Assembly (NCBI GenBank): GCA_963513935.1 | Contig: OY740765.1 | Coordinates: forward strand, 146,757,618 to 146,821,617 | DNA length: 64,000 nt | Reading direction: 5' to 3' | Source of the DNA: Aphrophora alni | Lineage: Eukaryota > Arthropoda > Insecta > Hemiptera > Aphrophoridae | Shown: in pieces, positions 54,716-64,000 of the stretch | How the letters are laid out: each line of letters opens with the position of its first letter | How positions within the stretch are numbered: position 1 is the stretch's first letter | Program-made: the position numbers and the translations under genes | Notes under the pieces: generated by a model | Databases searched by the model: none | Seen by the model: only the letters and a program-made list of their open reading frames with translations | Told to the model about the DNA's origin: nothing

Positions 54716-55900
54716 TCTGTCTCACATAACTTGATAGACATAGCCTACTTTTGATATCTACTGTAGTGATAGACACACTCGTCATTTTCCAACATTTTAC
54801 TTTTTACATGGTATATACTTGCAACTTGAAATATCTTTATAAATTAGTATAAAGATTATTATTGTTATTGTTACTATTATTATTATTACTATATTATTAT
54901 TATTATAATATATAAATTATAATTGATCTTCACAATTTCCATCACTTCTGTGGACACTGTTGTGATGAAGCAAAGTTAGACAGAATAAAAATCACCAGGG
55001 TGCATGATAGATACACCATAATGTTTTGTTGAGTTAAAAAATGAGGATAGCTATCATATTTTAGAGGAGTAAAAATCAATTTAAGGTAATTCTGAGCAAT
55101 TACTTGGTCAACCCCAAACTTTTTCATATTTTACTACGGTCATAAGGATGTTCTCAGAAAGCAAGAAACATATAATTCAAGGCCCGCAAGGCCATCGTAC
55201 AGGTTGCCGAGCGATAAGAAGGTTCAAAGTCCACGCGATAACAGTGGCTTGCGGGAGACGCGCGGAAGGCCAGTTGTGACAGTACCGTTATGGCTAGTGG
55301 TTCCTCCGATAATCCTTTTTTATGAACAGTAGACCTATGTAGTTTATCAAACATGATAAATAATTACTCTTGATAGAGACAGTATATAGGCTATAACTTA
55401 TAACACATATGATCAACGTAACTTTATTTGCTCATCTCCAGATATTTGTAATTAAGGTTATAAACTCAATTACAGACTCGGATGAGGACGTTGAACCCGG
55501 CGATTACTGAGGTAATTTCTATTTGTATATAGCATATATTAACTTTCCGGGGCCTAAATTATGTTTTTTTAGTTTCACATACATCTCTACATTATCGTAG
55601 TAAAATATGAAAAAGTTTAGGGTTGACCAAGTAATTGCTCAGAATTAGGCCTACCCAATTTAAAGTTTTGAGATTAAATGTATTTTTCGTCAACTTACTA
55701 TGATCACCTCTGTGGACACAATTAAAAGGTAACTATATGAATATTTAATTAATTTTATGCTAACAATTGCTATAGTTTTTATCATTTTATATTCATAAAA
55801 TTTAACATTATTTTTAACCTCAATGTTATAAGCCTAATTATAAAGTAATCTTCAATTCATCACTTCTGTGGACAACCCTTGTAAAAATAGTTCTGTCTGT
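54716..55900. repeat. Cluster of short direct and inverted repeats
   Basis: CACTTCTGTGGACA or a one-base variant occurs at about 54,943, 55,704 and 55,859. A roughly 50-base inverted pair (55,090-55,138 and 55,597-55,647) begins near AATTCTGAGCAATTACTTGG and its complement. It brackets a GC-richer insert with an acidic frame, TDSDEDVEPGDY, at 55,474-55,509. This may be the end region of the element whose decayed protein follows. Confidence 0.45.
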
Positions 55901-56559
55901 AGGCAAACATCACTATTTTTGTCATCTCTGAGTAGGCCCTAATCTTATATTTTTCAGAAACTATAGGCCTAAACAAATTTTAAATATTAGCTAATATTAA
56001 GTAAAGGCTTTTTAAGATGTTGCTGTAACAAAACAAATAATTGTTTGGCTGTGTAGATTTTTTTAAGAATGTAGGGTATATTAATTAACGAGTAGGCTTA
56101 TCCTATATTTTTGTCTGTTTGGCTTCAAATTTAAAGTATTGGCACCAGTAATATTTGCAACAAATGAATAATATTTAAAAAATAAAAGTACAAACTTTTT
56201 GTTTTTTAATATTGGTATTTGCCTCAGATTTTATGGAAGCTATATTTTTTTTGCAGAATTAAAATCACATTTGCATTTTAAAATATAGGGTAGATCTCTA
56301 GGTTCTACACCTTGCAAGCTCTGATATTTTAAACCAAATTTAAAACTTTGTTTCATTATAGCATTATTTAAAATTATTTAAACAATATCTAATTATAACA
56401 ACACTACTGTTTGTTATTAGGCCTGTTATGAACCTAATTTATAGCTGTAGAGTTAAAAATTATTTGCCAGGTTAAATACTTTCTTCAATAATTTAACTGA
56501 CTACTCTTAGTTTGCTTTATTTATTTATTTTATTAATATTATTTTTTATTTTGTTCAGA

Positions 56560-58680
56560 TTATGAATATGGCAAAGTCTAAAAAAGGATTAAGATTTTCA
56601 AAATAGAAGAGAGATGAAACAGCTCAGTATGAGGAGAGCCAAATATATAATGCGAAGTGATCTGATAAAATATGAAGAAGCAAAGGCTAAAGATAGAGCA
56701 AGATCTGCAAGAAAGAAAGTTGACTGCAGAGTAAAAATAATTACAGAAATGAGTAGACCTATTCGTAAACAAAGAGTCATTAGTAAAAGAATGGGAAAAA
56801 AGGCCCAGAAATAATCGTACACGAAAGAAAATTCAGGAACAGGAGCTTTATTGGTAGGCTAATTATTTACAAAGATTGCTACAGGTATTTTTGGCATAAA
56901 AAAAAAAAAAATTTTTTTTAATGATTTAATATACCTTAATAATAAAAACGTTTTCTACACGGAGCTAATTTTTCCAGCGAAAAATCACAATTTCAAAACT
57001 ACAGAATCCAACGCATTTATAGGTTATAGCGTATTGACAATGCTTCACTTTCATAGGAATTGGAATAGTATATGGGTTTGACAGATCCATATTACATCAT
57101 TACTATGAATGAGAGCAGGTATGTCCAGGTGGCTATATATAACTCTCGTACAATACTTTTCATTATACTAAACAGAAAAAATGGATACCGTACCATGGAC
57201 CACGCAATGGTATACAGCGAATACAATTTTCATGCTAACAAATTTTAAAATATTTTTAAGCATATGTGTTGTAAATTTTAATATTGTGTTTTAGTGTATT
57301 TATGTGTACATGACAAAATGAGTAACTTGATAATGGGATTACGGCCCCGAAACGTGTCGTATAAATTCATTGCAACCAAATAGTCACATGACGGATTATT
57401 TGCAGGCAATATTTATTATTAATATTATCATATATCTTATTTTAATATTTGAAGTGACTTGGATATCAAAAATCATGAAACTTAAATAAACAAATAATAC
57501 AAAAATGTATTTTCAGAATAAAATCATTCTATGATGAGGAAGAATCTTCTAAAAAGGTAGCTAAAATGCTCAAAGGCAGCAAGCTTAAGATAAGACCAAA
57601 AGTGAGGAAACAACTATTGTTTACCGAACTAATTTCCAAGCAAAGTAAATTTAAGAAACAAAGACAACCTTACGAAACAAAAGAGTATTAAGGAAAAAAT
57701 ACATTTTGTTGAACCTATTGTCAGAAAGGATGTAAGGAAATATAAATTTCTGGAGTAATTGACCTCAGTCACATTTGCAAGAAGTTTAAGATATAATGGG
57801 TATTACAAAAGGATGTACTTGATAAATGAAATGATGAAAGCTAGAATAAATGTTCAGGGAATTTTTAGAGAAAAACTGTTACAGAAGGATGACAGCTAGT
57901 AAAAGAGAAAGAATCACTAGGAAGATAGTAAAAAACCAAAGAAGGTTGCTAAATGATACATTTAAAAATCTTCACAAAAATTTCTTAAGGAAAACCCGAT
58001 GTACAAAAATATGTGCCATTCTCTGTTCTGTAAGTTTCGACCCTTCTGGATTGTTTCTCCAGTCGCAACAAACAAGGACACGTGCATCTGTAAAACTCAT
58101 TCAAAAATGTTTCTCATTGTAAAAAAGAAAAAAGCTAAATTTCATTAGAATTATAAATGAAAATTCATATCAGGAATTAGTTTACAGTTTATGTTGTGAA
58201 GGAGAATTTATAAAAGAATTGTGTCTTGAAGAATTGTGTTTTTGACCCAGATTAAAAAACTTCTTATGAGGAATGGAGACAAATCGAAATATCAGTTATT
58301 GTTAAGGGAAAATCAAAATTTTGTCAAAAACTACCAAAGAAAAAATACTGTGTTAAATGCCATGTAGAAAAAACAGTCTCTCCATTCATGGAACATTGCA
58401 GCAATATAAAACATCAATACTATGCTATTAATGAAGTTAAAAAAATACCTGATTGAAGGAGAAAACTTGTTACATATTTCGACTTTTTTGAAAATTATAC
58501 ATGCAAGTACGTAGCAGAAATTCAATCTGCCCATTTTGGTGGCTTGAAGCCCTAAGTTACTTATTCATACTTCTGTGTATTATTATTGTGACAAGGAAAG
58601 GAAAACATTACATTAATGCTATTGCACATTATCAGAAAGTGTAAGACATAATGAAGAGCAGAATTTTTTGTCTTGTATGT
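56560..58680 (+). pseudogene. Decayed copy of an uncharacterised multi-copy protein family, part 1
   Basis: Readable blocks in order, in changing frames: a basic stretch MRRAKYIMRSDLIKYEEAKA KDRARSARKK (56.6 kb); KMLKGSKLKIRPKVRKQLLF after a TTTCAG acceptor (57.5 kb); MTASKRERITRKIVKNQRRL and LNDTFKNLHKNFL (57.9 kb); FCKFRPFWIVSPVATNKDTC then ICKTHSKMFLIV (58.05 kb); KKYCVKCHVE, HCSNIKHQYYAINEVKK (58.35 kb); and YFDFFENYTCKYVAEIQSAH (58.5 kb). I recognise the 'RPFW..P.....TC.C..H.N' and 'DFAENY.C...EIQ.AH' motifs from families of unnamed, repeated genes in arthropods, cnidarians and other invertebrates; their function is unknown to me and a transposon origin is likely. At least four frame breaks. 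It lies in the CK1-gamma intron. Confidence 0.6.
57326..57360 (+). ncRNA. Decayed hammerhead-like motif
   Basis: CUUGAUAAUGGG...GCCCCGAAACGUGUC keeps a GGG/CCC stem II and the GAAAC-GUGUC segment, but the CUGAUGA box is altered and stem I does not pair well. It resembles Penelope/hammerhead tails. It interrupts the uncharacterised protein copy. Confidence 0.35.
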
Positions 58681-60150
58681 ATTTTAACTTAATTTGTAAT
58701 TTTTATCATAGTCTGTCTCAGATAACTTGATAGCAGAAAAAATACTTGAGACAGCATCCGACTCCTAGTAAAGTTAGAATGTTGTGATTATACTAAATCA
58801 GCGGTGTCAAACTACTATAAGAGGTGTTATAGAAACAGACTAATTTTGTTTAATTTATAGTGGTAATATTGTTACGATGTAAAAGAGCGTGTTTAGAAGA
58901 AAAACAGTTTATATTTGAAAAAAAAAAAGATAGCTGGTTGAAATAAATAAATAATAATATTTAAAACATATTATCATAGAAAACAAAAATTGTAAAAAAA
59001 GAAGTCGGTTTGTAAGAATTGTTTTGGAATAGTCTCTAGATACGTTTATCAGTTGAACTGATTTTGTAATATATTTGTTTGTGAATTTTTATGTATTGGT
59101 GTTAAATGAAGAAACCTGCTTAAATAAGCAACTTGATTGCTTATAGAAGTTTATAGCTTTAAGAATATCGACGATATTCATGAAAATGTGTTATTTATAG
59201 GGTTTTATAAAAATTATCGTTATTTCATGTAGGTCTACACTTGGGCTAAAGGCTTTGTATTTAAAGTTTTTTTCCCCTACAGTATAACCTGACTGATACA
59301 TTACACTCTGTAACCATTTTGTTTACCCGAGCAACCCATCTAAATGGTAATGACGAATTAAGTTTGTATAACAGCTGTTGTTAACTTATCTTGAGATAAT
59401 TAATGTTTACACAATAAAATAATGTATTTAATTTCTGAGTGGTGTAAGTATTACAAATAAATAAATAAATCCCTTACACAAAAGTATTGTGGGCCTGCTA
59501 GATAAGCTTGCTAGAAGACTTTACATCAGGTGATGTGTGATCAGCACATCGAGTTCCCATCGCTATAATTTTGGCTTTTGAGACCAGGTGATCTATCTCC
59601 CCTCTTTCCCTCATGATGCTGGTCAACAACGAAATACGAGTTGGGGCTCTGCACAACAAAATGATTTATGATCTTAATTTTCACAATTTATGGACAACAT
59701 TTAATATAAACAACAACAAAATAACAACTTTTTGTTTTAGGTGTATCACAGACTAAATCTATTAAGAAATCTTAGAATATCTGGTTTGTATATTGTAAAT
59801 GAATTATGGTGAATTACTCGATGTTGAGTGAGGTCTCTTCCCACTTCCACTAGTCTCGTAGATTAGGTCACGTTAAATGAATGAGAGATTTTTTGCTTTT
59901 AAACAACAAGAAGAAATTGGGGGGGGGGGGAATAATAAATCAGTGAGAGAGAACAAAACTAGTAGCTCAATTTTTTATTATTGACTTTTGATATGACCTG
60001 GTTTGTCCAGTAATTAAAGTTCTCATCTCTTGTTTCAAGCATCCCTTGTAGGCCAAAAGCCTAAGCCTAATAATGGTAACCAAAATTTGTAGTAAATTGC
60101 TACGTCATTGCTACTCGATGTGGTGACCATGCATTGATTTACCTGATGTA
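58680..60150. other. CK1-gamma intron, decayed repeats
   Basis: Begins with GTCTGTCTCAGATAACTTGA, a near copy of 54,716. CAGCGGTGTCAAACTAC at 58,800 resembles a hAT MITE end. There is a 12-G run at 59,919-59,930. No readable gene. Confidence 0.4.
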
Positions 60151-61060
60151 AATGTTTTTAATTTACATCAATGATTTATCATCATAAATATAATATGGGG
60201 ATAGCCTTATTCAGTTTGCAGATACCTTTGAGTATGAAAAGAAATTCAGTGGAAAATTTGAAGCATAAGGCGTTTTTACAAGTCAGTGTAACAGGTCAAT
60301 ACTTTGAAGAGAATAATTTGACAGTAAATCCAGTAAAGACAAATTGCTTGTATTTTAATATTTAAAAAAGCCAAAATCAGATGCCAAGTGTCATGTTGGG
60401 TGAAAATTTGCTTGAAGAATTAAATTCAGTCAAGTTCTTGGATCTTATTATAGATAATAAGTTAACCTGAAATGATAAAATTATCGGTATTTGTGTATTT
60501 TAAATTAGTTCAGGGATTTTTGCGCTAAAAAATTTAAAATTGTACTGTGGTTTGTCTATTCTTTAACTGCTTATTATGGGCTTATTTATCCACATCTGAA
60601 CTATAGAATTCTCCTGTGGGGAAACTCATTAGTTCAGAATATGCATAGACTATTTGTCCTACAAAAGAAGGCAATTCGGCTAATAGCAGGACTGAAGCAA
60701 ACTGAAACATGTAAAAGTGCTTTTGGAGGCTCGGAGTACTTGCACTTCCTTGTATATGCATACTTGAAGTGTTGCTATATTTTAATTTTAATGTGATTAT
60801 ATCTTAAACGTGTACAGTAAACTTCCTTCATAAGCAGGTGGTAAATAAGCTCCCCTAAGCATAAAAAATTAAGACAACTAGTATTGTCTGGATCTTTTTA
60901 CTCAGTGGAGAAGTTTCTGCATTGACTCTCTGTTTAGTATATGGGTGTGATTTCCTGCTGAGTGTCCTTGTCATTTATGTAATTTTATAGCATTTGTTTC
61001 TTAATGTATTGTAAAATTGTATTTAATTACTAATGTTTGGATTGTTTTAGATATTTTATT
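60150..61060 (+). mobile_element. LINE RT C-terminal fragment, heavily decayed
   Basis: YINDLSS followed by a broken IQFADT box (60,218 region), NNLTVNPVKTNCLYFNI, ELNSVKFLDLIIDNKLT, LNYRILLWGNSLVQNMH and LFVLQKKAIRLIAGL match the order of RT palm to connection in Jockey/CR1 LINEs. Many stops. The tail to about 61,060 is probably 3' UTR. Confidence 0.72.
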
Positions 61061-62270
61061 GTTGGTATTTAATAGTAGAAAAGGATTATTGAGACACTTT
61101 ATAAATCAATGTTAAATTACTTTGTACCTATACATGTTCTATTGTTTTTATAGTTGGATTGTTTTTTAAACCAAATCTTTGCATTGTTTATAAACTTTTG
61201 TTCAATATAATTTAATGACTAGTCTAGTGCAATGTATATTGTCAGGAGGACTAAATGAAATGATGAAAAGCCATCTAGCAAACCTTTACATTTTCCCCTT
61301 GAGATTAGCACACAATTTAGGTGAACTCTCAAAAAAATTTTTTTTGCTACAAGTAACAAAAATGCACAAGCACTCTCCAGCGGATTTATTGTGCTGAGTA
61401 ACAATCAAAGTTGGGAAAAGCAAATAGTTTTTACACTGTAGAATAAACTGGGCAATCTCATTATCTTTTCTTTTTTTTTACAAGTCACAGCTGATGTAGG
61501 GCTTTCAGAGGGTATCTTGGACATAGGGTCTGGTTCTGGAGTAGAATATGGGTCCGATAGCCTGACTTCAGTGAGGAGTATGCCAGGTATCAGGAGTCAT
61601 CTTACCAACTTCCTGAAAGCGGTTATGTTGAGTTAACTGAGCAGAAAATCAAATGTTTCTATTTGTGTTGTTGTGGAAGAAGACCATCCTTTCCTCACAT
61701 CATAGTTATCCTTTCTTCTTGCCTGTCTTCAGTATAAATGTCACTAGACACATTTTGGAAGTTTATAAAAAAGCCGAAAAACAACTTTTTTGAAATAGTT
61801 TTTTTGCTATTTCTCAAAAAAAAACTATTGTAGTTAGAAAGCTGAACAGGTGTCATCTTTTTCAATTTTTTATGCTCTTTCTTTTGATATACAACATGAC
61901 TATATTCTAAAAATACAATATTTAAAAAAAAATAAATTCTTTTTTTAATTTAGAAAAAACACCCTTTTGATTTATATTCAAAAATTATATGTTATTCTAA
62001 CATCTGCTGGCTCAAGGTGTGCCAAATTTCAAAGTGGAGAAACAATGGGTTTATGAGATAAAAATTTTTGATTAACAACAGGTACACTAAAAACGCCATC
62101 AAGAGCTGCCAATATTACAATATACAGGTAATATTAGACAGGGCGAGCAAATCAATATATAGCCAATATATAGTTTTATATATCTAAAAGAAATTTTTTT
62201 AAAATATATATAAAAAATGTAATTTAAAAGAAATTTAAATGTTATTTATGTGTAAGTTTATTGATGCCTC
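61061..62270. other. CK1-gamma intron with one GC-richer open stretch
   Basis: Mostly AT-rich. 61,485-61,640 is GC-richer and open in one frame (VTADVGLSEGILDIGSGSGV... about 50 codons) after a T-rich run and AG. I do not recognise the product. Confidence 0.35.
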
Positions 62271-62445
62271 CTCCAGAAAGATTTTTGTATAAATGCTGAG
62301 TGGCATATCTTTGCCACCTCTCATGGCAAGAGTGCCTATGATGGCCTTGGAGGAACTGTTAAAGAGGTTAACAAGCAAAGTTAGTTTACAGCGCCCTTAT
62401 GGACATCAAATCATTACTCCTAAACAACTTGACTAATAACACACG
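62270..62445 (+). pseudogene. Uncharacterised multi-copy family, part 2
   Basis: One frame reads KDFCINAEWHIFATSHGKSA and YDGLGGTVKRLTSKVSLQRP, then YGHQIITPKQLD and stops. I recognise 'EWHFFATSHGKG.CDG.GGTVKR' as the later conserved block of the same family as the 56.6-58.7 kb copy, in the same orientation. The two parts are separated by LINE and other sequence, consistent with one element broken by insertions. Confidence 0.62.
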
Positions 62446-62920
62446 AGATATGGACAGAAAACTGTTTAAAATGGCAGCCATTTTGACATTTTCAATTCCA
62501 TTTTTTCTGAATTTCAATAGTATTTTATGAGCATACTATATTCCCCTACACCAAATAGCATGTTCCTATCTTCATTTTTGTGGCCTCCATCTTGCTTACG
62601 ACAACGGACGGATGGCATGTGGAAAATAACTTTTTCGTTATACTGCTTCAAAAACAGCTGTTTTTAGTATATGCAATTGAGATGCTAAAGTTGTTCTTTT
62701 TAGTCCTAGGGCCTAAAAACATCAGCTAAGGTCGAGGTCATCAGCTGTTTCTTCGTTTATACTAATTAATTAACAATTAATTGTAAAGCATCTATAAAAA
62801 CAATAGATACTCCATTGTAAATAACCGTTAAAACAGCTGTTACCATCGATTTGAAGGTAAATAGGTTATAACATTTTAGTTTTTGTGAAATTGTTTTCTT
62901 ATATTTGCAGTATAACGAAA

Positions 62921-63061
62921 AATATAGTTCATCACTTGGACCAATAGAAGCTTTTCGATCCTCGCTCATTTTCCGGCCTCGGCTCCACTTCGGCCGATAA
63001 AACTTGAGCTTGTATTGAAAAGCTTAACTTTTGGTCCTAGTGATGAAATATACTATTTTCT
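62921..63061. repeat. Imperfect inverted repeat with a GC-rich centre
   Basis: TAGTTCATCACTTGGACC with GAAGCTTTTC on the left is inverted as GAAAAGCTT with GGTCCTAGTGATGAAATA on the right. The centre contains GGCCTCGG and TTCGGCCGA. Probably a small MITE. Confidence 0.55.
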
Positions 63062-64000
63062 ATTTCTTGAGGTCACGGTGAAGATCAGTAAAAAAATAGA
63101 GGTTTGAATATTACCTAATTCACCATGTACTTCGTATACTGGATAAGTACAATCACAACATTACGATTTTCCAATCTAGTTTCTAAGAAGAAACCAAATG
63201 TATTGGTCGTTAACTCTCCACCTTCGATTTTTAAATTTCAAAAACTTCTTTATGAAGATAATGTTTTAACCAGTACATTTTACCCCTATAATATTTATTT
63301 TAATTTAGGTTTAAAATCTGCATGTAATGATGCTTAAACGTGTTTTCTACAATACAAACTGAAGAGTTAATAATAAACAAAATTGTTAAAATCATAACCT
63401 AAAAACGGAAACTTCACAGGAGTCGATTTTTAAAAGTCTTACAGTGTAGTTATTTAACCACATAGGCTAATAGAATTTTCCTAAAGTTGATATATATCTA
63501 AATTGCTTTCAAGCATTCGAAAACTCATCTCATTCATCAAAATTCTTCGGTCCGTTTTAAAAATAAAATGTACTAACTTAAAGAATTGCTTGTTTATTAG
63601 TATTTTATATTCGGAAATTCGTTTGTTTCATTATTTGAAGGACAACATTCTTAAAAAAGCAAGTTGACATTTTGCGATTTGTTAAAATGTTAATTTGTTA
63701 AAAGATTTAATGTTTTAAAATTTTTAATGTTAATGATATCGATAAAGTTCTACAAAAAACTGTTGTTTCGTTTCGGTCAAAACATATTTGACTCTTTAAA
63801 CAACTAGTACAGTACTCCAATATTCAATAATTTGGATATAAATGTTACTACTTATTATATTAAGTCCTTGATGAAGTTTAGCATATACATTTTTATTCCT
63901 ACATGAAATTCTCCGATTACAGTAGTAACAATAAAAAGTTAGGTTATTGTAAATTATTTGATCTCCAATCCCAATGTGGCAACTGCGTACGAAAGTTATA
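63062..64000. other. CK1-gamma intron, nothing recognised
   Basis: AT-rich to the window end. No kinase exon (KNLY...VAIK block) was found. Confidence 0.5.

Noticed and set aside
56614..56814. Basic 66-residue ORF as an independent ribosomal-type protein
   Set aside because: Its sequence and position fit the first block of the larger broken protein family that continues to 58.7 kb.
1..64000. Bacterial features, CRISPR arrays, rRNA genes, operons
   Set aside because: None seen; repeats lack regular spacers, and genes are spliced with GT/AG introns.

Overview
The window is nuclear DNA from an animal, almost certainly an arthropod and probably an insect. It is strongly AT-rich, has spliceosomal introns of a few hundred bases to about 8 kb, has no operons, and is crowded with animal transposons (mariner, pogo/Tigger, piggyBac, hAT, Penelope-like elements, several LINE lineages and Ty3/Gypsy LTR elements). 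I cannot fix the order; a hemipteran-like genome is only a guess.

Two conserved host genes are supported, and they are divergent. On the minus strand, 14 exons between 52,649 and 5,728 join in phase to give the first 789 residues of an ortholog of the centrosomal protein CEP120: N-terminal C2-like region, central conserved block, then a long coiled coil. Its last part (about 150-200 residues in relatives) is not visible and probably lies left of base 1. On the plus strand, 53,790-54,000 is the first coding exon of casein kinase 1 gamma (gilgamesh in flies), ending just after the glycine-rich ATP loop. I did not find its next exon before base 64,000. The start codons are 1.14 kb apart. From memory, human CEP120 and CSNK1G3 are also divergent neighbours, so this pairing may be very old.

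Almost everything else is mobile DNA in the CEP120 introns or in the first CK1-gamma intron. Left part (1-12 kb): three copies of one LTR family, a long-inverted-repeat element, LINE and mariner debris, a tRNA-like sequence, a Penelope-like reverse transcriptase fragment and a pogo/Tigger fragment. 12-24.4 kb: a TATA/Inr/DPE-like promoter, a 0.33-kb fold-back, a hammerhead-ribozyme motif, a piggyBac transposase remnant, LINE tails and a Penelope GIY-YIG fragment. 24.9-32.1 kb: a nested Ty3/Gypsy region whose integrase is split by another LTR. 32.5-51.2 kb: exons alternating with fragments of an unnamed repeat family, a piggyBac-like MITE, fold-backs, LINE fragments and a clean hAT-like element with an 8-bp target duplication.

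54-64 kb, inside the kinase intron, holds the broken copy of a protein family that I know only as multi-copy and uncharacterised, interrupted by LINE debris. It and the hammerhead-like tails are the best leads for something little described. All identifications rest on reading translations and motifs by eye; no search was run.
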